A stretch of 10,636 bases of DNA, from the NCBI GenBank assembly GCA_937892815.1, contig CALBHZ010000157.1, forward strand, positions 1-10,636. Direction: 5' to 3'. The notes under the pieces are model-generated. The model saw nothing but the letters and a program-made list of their open reading frames with translations, was not told where the DNA came from and ran no database searches. This DNA comes from an uncultured archaeon. Its GTDB lineage: Archaea; Thermoproteota; Nitrososphaeria; Conexivisphaerales; CALBHZ01. The position numbers were made by a program, and so were the translations under genes. Positions 6,367 through 10,636 of the stretch are shown in pieces (the stretch's first letter is position 1; the number at the start of each line of letters is the position of its first letter).

Positions 6367-7641
6367 CTATAAAAGAGAATTTAAGGTTTCAGAAGCCTTC
6401 AACCTCACCTCATCGATGTCGATAGATGTTATCTCCCCATTCCCAAAGACCTTCTCTCCTCCGATGTAAACATACCTTATCCTATCTTTATTTGTTGAAT
6501 AGAATACGCTCGTTAATACATCCCACGTAACTTCCAAGCCCTTTAAATCTATCACAATGAAATCGGCTTCTCTTCCAGGTTTTAAAGATCCAACATTCAT
6601 CCTTACAGCCTTTCCTCCGTTCTCCGTAGCCATCTTAATGCAATCTCTAAATGATATCGCACTAGAGGATTCTCGTAAAGCTCTTTGAGTATATATGCAT
6701 GTTCTCATTTCCTCAAATACATCGAAGTTCTCGGAGCTCGCTGGTCCATCTGTACCTAAAGCAACGTTTACCTCCCTTTTTAACATTTCAGCTACTTTAG
6801 CGATCCCCGACCCCAATCTAGAATTCGATCTTGGGCAGTGAACAATCGTAGCTTTAGAACGTGATAACTCGATTATTTCATCCTCGCCTAGATGGACACC
6901 ATGCGCTGCTATTAATCTATCATTAAGTAAGCCGAGCTCCTTAAGTACACCGAGGGGTCTTTTACCTTTATCTCTTAACACGTTTTTAATCTCATCCCTA
7001 GTTTCTGCAAGATGTATGTGGATTGAAAGGTTGAATTTATCCGATATCTCCTTAATTTCCTTCAATATTTCAGAACTGCAGGTGTAGAGGGAATGGGGAC
7101 CTAATGCAAGTTTCGAGCAAACAGACTTCGTTAAGGACAAGTAGTAGTCTATTCGTTTAAGCCTTTTCCAGCTTTCCTCCTCCATGTACTTTACCTTATC
7201 CATGAAGGCTAACGTTAGCATAGCTCTCGCTTTTATCTTCTTTAGGGCTTTCACCATGGGAGGAACGTTATAGAAATCTATGAAGGTGGTGATACCTGAA
7301 GAAACCATTTCAGAAAGCCCGTATAAAGAAGCGATTTCTAAGACGTCTTCGTCCATCTTCTCTTCTGCTTTCCATATCTTCCTAAGCCAATCCTCCAGCT
7401 TTAAGCCTTCTCCCAAGCCCCTCAACACTATCATCGCTACGTGTGTATGAGCATTTACGAAGCTAGGCATAACTAAGGAGATGCCGAAATCCGTCTCTTC
7501 CTCAAAGCCTCCAAGCTTCTTAACCTGATCTCTCTTACCTACGTATCGTACCTTTCCATTTTCTACTAAGAGAGCTGCGTCTTCAATTAAAGGGGATTTC
7601 CAGTCAGGTAGCAAGTACCTAGAGTAAAAGGCTTTTTTCAC
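6367..7641 (-). CDS. mtaD: MTA/SAH (5'-deoxyadenosine-type) deaminase, amidohydrolase family
   Basis: Cytosolic metal-dependent amidohydrolase that hydrolytically deaminates methylthioadenosine, S-adenosylhomocysteine or 5'-deoxyadenosine to the inosine form. Metal ligands and catalytic residues are all visible: VNAHTH (His65, His67), IHIHLAET (metal His210, catalytic Glu213), AAHGVHL (His247), and LGTDGPAS (Asp298). LGPHSLYTCS and VHCPRSNSRLGSG are typical of the MtaD/TrzN/AtzA branch. At 424 residues it is full length, with the composite beta domain formed by both ends (GREADFIVIDL near the C-terminus). Start is GTG at 7641 with a TATA-like box about 25-30 bases upstream. It is divergent from the MTA phosphorylase gene (76 bases between starts), which supports a role in methylthioadenosine turnover. 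Preference among MTA, SAH and 5'-deoxyadenosine cannot be decided. Confidence 0.85.
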   Translation of the reverse strand: MKKAFYSRYLLPDWKSPLIEDAALLVENGKVRYVGKRDQVKKLGGFEEETDFGISLVMPSFVNAHTHVAMIVLRGLGEGLKLEDWLRKIWKAEEKMDEDVLEIASLYGLSEMVSSGITTFIDFYNVPPMVKALKKIKARAMLTLAFMDKVKYMEEESWKRLKRIDYYLSLTKSVCSKLALGPHSLYTCSSEILKEIKEISDKFNLSIHIHLAETRDEIKNVLRDKGKRPLGVLKELGLLNDRLIAAHGVHLGEDEIIELSRSKATIVHCPRSNSRLGSGIAKVAEMLKREVNVALGTDGPASSENFDVFEEMRTCIYTQRALRESSSAISFRDCIKMATENGGKAVRMNVGSLKPGREADFIVIDLKGLEVTWDVLTSVFYSTNKDRIRYVYIGGEKVFGNGEITSIDIDEVRLKASETLNSLL

Positions 7642-7661
7642 GGTTACGTTAAGGACTTAGG

Positions 7662-7675
7662 GAGATATAGATTTA
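7662..7675 (-). promoter_or_regulatory. TATA-like box for the deaminase gene
   Basis: Minus-strand TTAAATCTATATCT contains two overlapping TATA-like matches centred about 25-31 bases before the GTG at 7641. It shares the 76-base divergent intergenic region with the phosphorylase promoter, so the two genes could be co-regulated. Confidence 0.35.
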
Positions 7676-7686
7676 ACGACGAAGGG

Positions 7687-7694
7687 TATAATTA
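7687..7694 (+). promoter_or_regulatory. TATA-like box for the MTA phosphorylase gene
   Basis: TATAATTA centred about 27 bases before the ATG at 7718, so the mRNA would start at or one to two bases before the start codon. No ribosome-binding site is present. Confidence 0.5.
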
Positions 7695-7717
7695 GCTGTT
7701 TTTCATTTCTAATTGCT

Positions 7718-8503
7718 ATGGAGGCAGAAATAGGAATTATAGGCGGATCTGGCATATATTCTCCGGATTTTATAAAGGACGTAAAGGAGGTTAAGGTATA
7801 CACGCCGTTCGGCGAACCATCGGATTTTATACTCGTAGGGTATGTCGGGGATAGAAAAGTAGCGTTCATACCAAGACATGGGAGAGGTCATAGGATTCCT
7901 CCACATATGATAAACTATAGAGCGAATATATGGGCCTTAAAGGAGTTGGGGGTAAAGAGGATACTAGCTCCATCTGCCGTGGGAAGCCTACAAGAAGAAA
8001 TTAAGCCTGGGGATTTCGTCATACCGGATCAGTTTATCGATATGACGAAAAGGAGATGTTACACCTTTTACGATGGTGGAAAGGTGGCACATGCTAGCTT
8101 AGCAGATCCTTTTTGCCCTGAACTGAGGAAGGTGCTAATTGAAGGTTGTAAGGCTCTAGGTTTATCTCACCATGAAGCAGGAACCTACGTATGTATAGAA
8201 GGGCCTAGGTTTTCAACTAGAGCTGAATCCGCCTTGTTTAGATCTTGGGGAGCACATATTATAGGAATGACGTTAGTACCGGAAGTGAATTTAGCGAGGG
8301 AAGCTGAAATCTGCTACGTTACCATCGCGATGGTAACGGATTACGACGTATGGGCGGAAAGGCCTGTAACGGCAAGCGAGGTAGCTAAGACTATGGCGGA
8401 GAACGTAGAGAAGGTAAGGAAGTTGTTGGAGTTCGTTATCCCAAGAATTCCTGAAGAGAGGAAGTGTCCATGTAAGGAGGCGTTGAAGGATGCGGTTATT
8501 TGA
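7718..8503 (+). CDS. mtnP: S-methyl-5'-thioadenosine phosphorylase, MTAP II type
   Basis: Phosphorolytic enzyme that splits methylthioadenosine (by-product of polyamine synthesis and SAM use) into adenine and methylthioribose-1-phosphate for methionine and purine salvage. At 261 residues it has the family's normal length. Visible: phosphate loop [10 protein letters not shown] (5-14), [11 protein letters not shown] (53-63) and [18 protein letters not shown] (84-91), [10 protein letters not shown] (161-170), [13 protein letters not shown] (184-196; Met184 contacts the ribose in the family) and MVTDYD (205-210), whose Asp residues bind the purine. The tail [12 protein letters not shown] carries a CxC at 250/252, as in Sulfolobus MTAP II, where cysteines form stabilising disulfides. 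Seven cysteines in total (114, 133, 144, 159, 199, 250, 252) suggest the same here. The 3' end overlaps the convergent ribophorin-like gene by 8 bases. Confidence 0.93.
   Translation: MEAEIGIIGGSGIYSPDFIKDVKEVKVYTPFGEPSDFILVGYVGDRKVAFIPRHGRGHRIPPHMINYRANIWALKELGVKRILAPSAVGSLQEEIKPGDFVIPDQFIDMTKRRCYTFYDGGKVAHASLADPFCPELRKVLIEGCKALGLSHHEAGTYVCIEGPRFSTRAESALFRSWGAHIIGMTLVPEVNLAREAEICYVTIAMVTDYDVWAERPVTASEVAKTMAENVEKVRKLLEFVIPRIPEERKCPCKEALKDAVI
8317..8338. repeat. 22-base perfect palindrome inside the phosphorylase gene
   Basis: Half-site CGTTACCATC followed by GC and the exact complement. It lies over the codons of the conserved VTIAMVT purine-binding segment, so protein constraint may explain much of it. 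Confidence 0.9.
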
Positions 8504-9947
8504 CCTCTAGAGATCTAACCCTGTCCGATATCTCCTTTATCTTGTTTATAGCCTTCTTCTGTTTAATTTTATTCGCAGTGTAAAGCTCTCTAATCTGTCT
8601 GGCCAATTTAATTGCCCGATCGAGCTCCTGATTTACTTCTACAAGCTTTTCGACTAACTCTTTCTTCCCTTCTTTATTAAGCTTATTCTTCAACTTCATT
8701 ATCTCAGAGTTAATCTTAGATCTTTGCGTATCTAAACGCCTCCTCTCCTTTTCAAAGTCTTCCTTCTCTATCGTTTTAGATATACTTCGTTCGTATAGCC
8801 TTAGGTAATCTAGAACTACATCCCTCTTTGAAAGCAAGGGCTCAAACCTTTCTCTCTTCTTATAGGAGGCTATGTAAAGGATAGCGAAAAGGACTATTGC
8901 AAAGACTATTAGGTCAATATACGTTGTTATAGGTGTATACACGGGAAGCGTTTGAACGTTTAAGACTGGCAAAAACGTAGAATTGCTTACAGTAACTGGC
9001 TTTACATTAGGAGCACGAACTTCAGCACTTCTAATTAGCCCCGGAATGGGAGGTGGACATGGGTTAGGGAGTTCCTTTATGAGATACTTTAGCTCTATGA
9101 AGTTCATGCCCTTAACTAAGGGGTATGGAAGAGATAAAAGGGAAGAGCGGATTGTCGTATAGACGTAATCTGAAATTCCCACCTTAACTCTAATCATCTC
9201 GCTTATTGAAAGGTAGTCTGCTACTTTAACAGAATAGAGGAACTTATCGTCGTATAGCTTAATCCAAATCTTATCCTCAATTAATATTTCATCATCCTTT
9301 TTTTGAACATACTCTCTTTGAAGCTTAGTAATTTCCAGATTTGAGAAAGCATAAGGGAAATCTGGGGATATATCTAAAGCAATTATCTTAGGATACGTTA
9401 TATTTCCGTCAGCTCTATACTTCCACGTCCTAGGTTCCACTTCTACAAAACCCTCCCTTTCCAGTTTAGTCATGATTTTAACACCCTTTGGTATAGTTAA
9501 AGTAGACTCTACATGAGTTAGATTCACGCCTTTTACATCTGGAATTATGGTATAATTTGCTACGTAATCCACGCCTTTAAATTTGAAAAGGGGGAATAGC
9601 CAAATATTCACCTTAAGATCTAGAGCACCTTTCCCTATCTCGAGATTAGTAAAAACGAACCTGAGTTGATTTTCATCTCTTATGAGGCTTACGTGAACAT
9701 TACTGCTATAATTAACTAAGCAAGAAGCGTAGTTAGGATAAATTACCTCCACTTTATCTAAAGTTACAGGATTAGAGGCGCTTAAGCTCAGAGTAAAATT
9801 GAGTTTAACGAGTCCGTAGCTTTCAATAGTAAAGTTTTGTTGAAAGGAAGGAGTTAAGGATTGAGCATTTGACGGGGTGGATAGGGGGGAAGCGATTAAG
9901 AGTAAAAATAGAAGTAATGGGATCGTTTTTTGAGTAAACCTATACAT
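8496..9947 (-). CDS. Ribophorin I (Ost1)-like secreted membrane-anchored protein
   Basis: 483 residues: signal peptide (about 1-28, ending SNA), ectodomain of two beta-rich parts (about 35-195 and 197-300), Pro-rich linker, one membrane helix (about 343-361), then a cytosolic basic helical/coiled-coil tail (365-483). This order matches eukaryotic ribophorin I, the Ost1 subunit of oligosaccharyltransferase, though it is about 100 residues shorter. Compared from memory, the tail [20 protein letters not shown] (405-424), then KEG and the following helices, resemble human ribophorin I LETEHKALTSEIALLQSRL, then KTEG. The segment [16 protein letters not shown] with [12 protein letters not shown] resembles the start of its second beta domain. 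The ectodomain has seven N-x-S/T sequons (N38, 50, 79, 131, 142, 182, 322); the tail has none. Otherwise it would be an uncharacterised archaeal envelope protein. ATG at 9947; apparently leaderless. Confidence 0.6.
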   Translation of the reverse strand: MYRFTQKTIPLLLFLLLIASPLSTPSNAQSLTPSFQQNFTIESYGLVKLNFTLSLSASNPVTLDKVEVIYPNYASCLVNYSSNVHVSLIRDENQLRFVFTNLEIGKGALDLKVNIWLFPLFKFKGVDYVANYTIIPDVKGVNLTHVESTLTIPKGVKIMTKLEREGFVEVEPRTWKYRADGNITYPKIIALDISPDFPYAFSNLEITKLQREYVQKKDDEILIEDKIWIKLYDDKFLYSVKVADYLSISEMIRVKVGISDYVYTTIRSSLLSLPYPLVKGMNFIELKYLIKELPNPCPPPIPGLIRSAEVRAPNVKPVTVSNSTFLPVLNVQTLPVYTPITTYIDLIVFAIVLFAILYIASYKKRERFEPLLSKRDVVLDYLRLYERSISKTIEKEDFEKERRRLDTQRSKINSEIMKLKNKLNKEGKKELVEKLVEVNQELDRAIKLARQIRELYTANKIKQKKAINKIKEISDRVRSLEVK

Positions 9948-9970
9948 GGAAAGCGATTTGTAAAAAGCTA

Positions 9971-9978
9971 TTTATAAA
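9971..9978 (-). promoter_or_regulatory. TATA box for the ribophorin I-like gene
   Basis: TTTATAAA (reads the same on both strands) centred about 27 bases before the ATG at 9947, predicting a leaderless mRNA. Confidence 0.55.
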
Positions 9979-10010
9979 CCTCACTTCTCCTTTTAGACAG
10001 AAGGATTAAG

Positions 10011-10018
10011 TTTATATA
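10011..10018 (+). promoter_or_regulatory. TATA box for the 54-residue membrane protein
   Basis: TTTATATA centred about 30 bases before the TTG at 10045, predicting a leader of zero to three bases. This is the main support for the TTG start. Confidence 0.5.
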
Positions 10019-10044
10019 CTATCTGGAAATGGTGCAAATACACC

Positions 10045-10209
10045 TTGAAGAAAGCGCTTATTTCAATACTACCTACCGCATCTTCCCTATGTTTAGGAGC
10101 TCTTTACCTCAATGAGCTAGAGTTAGACGGCCTTCTAGCTTTTTTAGCAATAGGTATTGGTACTACCATGCTCGTAAGTACGTTTTTAGTTCCCAGGAAA
10201 AGAAGATAA
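10045..10209 (+). CDS. 54-residue two-helix membrane protein
   Basis: TTG start and TAA stop at 10207-10209. The protein begins KKALISILPTASSLCLGALY, with a first hydrophobic segment at about 4-22, a short acidic turn NELELD (23-28), a second helix at about 29-49 and the basic end PRKRR. The basic residues at both ends suggest both termini are cytosolic with a short outside loop. The upstream TATA box at leaderless spacing and the clean two-helix hairpin argue that it is a real gene despite its size. It is divergent from the ribophorin I-like gene with 97 bases between starts. No family recognised. Ost5/TMEM258, a two-helix partner of Ost1 in eukaryotes, has the same topology but is longer (about 80 residues). 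Confidence 0.6.
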   Translation: MKKALISILPTASSLCLGALYLNELELDGLLAFLAIGIGTTMLVSTFLVPRKRR

Positions 10210-10231
10210 ACTCTAAATTATGAAAGAAGAG

Positions 10232-10241
10232 AAAAATTTTA
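10232..10241 (+). promoter_or_regulatory. TATA-like box for the CAT tRNA
   Basis: AAAAATTTTA centred about 34 bases before the tRNA 5' end, which would leave a short leader removed by RNase P. Confidence 0.4.
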
Positions 10242-10270
10242 TTAGAAGCAAGACACGAAAGTTTGACTTG

Positions 10271-10344
10271 GGGCCCGTAGCTCAGCATGGCAGAGCGACC
10301 GGCTCATAACCGGTCGGTCGTGGGTTCAAGTCCCACCGGGCCCA
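10271..10344 (+). tRNA. tRNA with CAT anticodon: elongator Met, or Ile2 read as AUA
   Basis: Cloverleaf: acceptor GGGCCCG (10271-10277) with CGGGCCC (10337-10343). D-stem GCTC/GAGC. Anticodon stem ACCGG/CCGGT around the loop CTCATAA, with anticodon CAT at 10305-10307. T-stem GTGGG/CCCAC with loop TTCAAGT. Discriminator A at 10344. No CCA is encoded (TCT follows), unlike the tRNA-Gln here. It is not the initiator, which in archaea begins A1-U72 and has three G-C pairs next to the anticodon loop. A CAT tRNA may be elongator Met or the agmatidine-modified Ile2; the sequence alone leaves this open, with Met slightly favoured. The anticodon loop is intron-free. Confidence 0.93.
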
Positions 10345-10636
10345 TCTCAATCTGGGTTAGTTTCATTATTTCTGAAATTAATTCTTCTATTACCGCAGAA
10401 ACCTTCTTGATTCCCTCGATTCCGTTGAACCTTATTATTTTCGCGAAGGACTTGTTGCTCATCTTTACCTCAAGCCCGAGCTTTTGTCCGATTTCATAAA
10501 GCCTTTGATATAACCTAGGGTCGCTGGTCCAGACGCCGTGGTCCTCTTCTGGATATTTTTTAAATGATATGGAAATATCTTTCCCATTGGGAAGTGGAAA
10601 TTTCAGGTTGATGAATTTAGGCAGGAACTTGATATC
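10304..10636 (-). CDS. Unrecognised protein, N-terminus off window; C-terminus runs into tRNA
   Basis: An open frame enters from the right edge and gives 110 residues to a TGA at 10304-10306, inside the antisense of the tRNA anticodon loop. The first 97 are protein-like: a beta-type part (FLPKFINLKFPLPNGKDISI), an acidic and aromatic turn (YPEEDHGVWTSDPRLYQRLY), and helices (IGQKLGLEV; IEGIKKVSAVIEELISEIMK). The last 13 (GPVGLEPTTDRL) are only antisense tRNA. I do not recognise the family. Codons end in C or G more often (TTC, ATC, AAC, CTG) than in the genes to the left, hinting at a different origin, but the sample is small. A gene joined to a tRNA 3' end in this way is common at integration sites. 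Confidence 0.6.
   Translation of the reverse strand, partial: DIKFLPKFINLKFPLPNGKDISISFKKYPEEDHGVWTSDPRLYQRLYEIGQKLGLEVKMSNKSFAKIIRFNGIEGIKKVSAVIEELISEIMKLTQIEMGPVGLEPTTDRL

Noticed and set aside
7657-7906. Two minus-strand frames opposite the start of the MTA phosphorylase.
   Set aside because: They overlap the promoter region and conserved phosphate-binding codons of the phosphorylase; shadow frames.
10287-10499. Plus-strand frame beginning inside the CAT tRNA.
   Set aside because: Begins with translated tRNA sequence and is opposite the better protein-like minus-strand frame.
1-10636. CRISPR arrays, insertion sequences, transposase or integrase genes, rRNA.
   Set aside because: No regularly spaced repeats, no terminal inverted repeats with a transposase, and no recombinase or rRNA motifs were seen on either strand.

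Overview
About 9.5 kb of this window (from roughly position 1110 to the end) reads as a thermophilic archaeal chromosome, most like a member of the Thermoproteota/TACK group. Supporting signs are an AglH/ALG7-type lipid-linked sugar transferase, a crenarchaeal-type methylthioadenosine phosphorylase with a CxC tail, AGG/AGA-dominated arginine codons, tRNAs without bacterial-type promoters, and TATA-like boxes placed 25-30 bases before start codons with no Shine-Dalgarno, which implies leaderless mRNAs. The first ~1.1 kb is different. It carries a bacterial MacA/MacB-type export system read leftwards and a piece of bacterial-type NadD, and it cuts off the N-terminus of the archaeal sugar transferase. 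It is most simply read as a chimeric assembly join, less likely as a transfer event.

Layout. 1-1110, minus strand: ABC exporter ATPase (runs off the left edge), the C-terminal end of its membrane-fusion partner, and a NadD C-terminal fragment. 1112-2148, plus: N-terminally cut AglH-like GlcNAc-1-phosphate transferase, overlapped by 4 bases by an 83-residue two-helix membrane protein. 2138-4190, minus: a Gfo/Idh/MocA sugar oxidoreductase preceded by a degenerate UDP-sugar dehydrogenase that has lost its catalytic cysteine. 4296-4371: tRNA-Gln with a duplicated 5' end. 4372-4959: gene-poor stretch with a probable decayed small gene. 4960-7641, minus: MgtE magnesium channel and an MTA/SAH-type deaminase. 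7718-8503, plus: MTA phosphorylase, divergent from the deaminase. 8496-9947, minus: a secreted, single-helix protein that looks like an archaeal relative of ribophorin I (Ost1). 10045-10209, plus: a 54-residue two-helix membrane protein divergent from it. 10271-10344: a CAT-anticodon tRNA, then an unrecognised partial ORF on the minus strand that runs into the tRNA.

Two themes tie the genes together. One is protein N-glycosylation and surface sugars: the AglH-like first enzyme of lipid-linked glycan assembly, two nucleotide-sugar dehydrogenase-family proteins, and a ribophorin I-like candidate oligosaccharyltransferase subunit that itself carries seven N-glycosylation sequons. The other is methionine/purine salvage: a deaminase and a phosphorylase for methylthioadenosine, placed head to head. 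The ribophorin I-like gene is the most interesting item, because archaeal oligosaccharyltransferase is usually described as the single subunit AglB.
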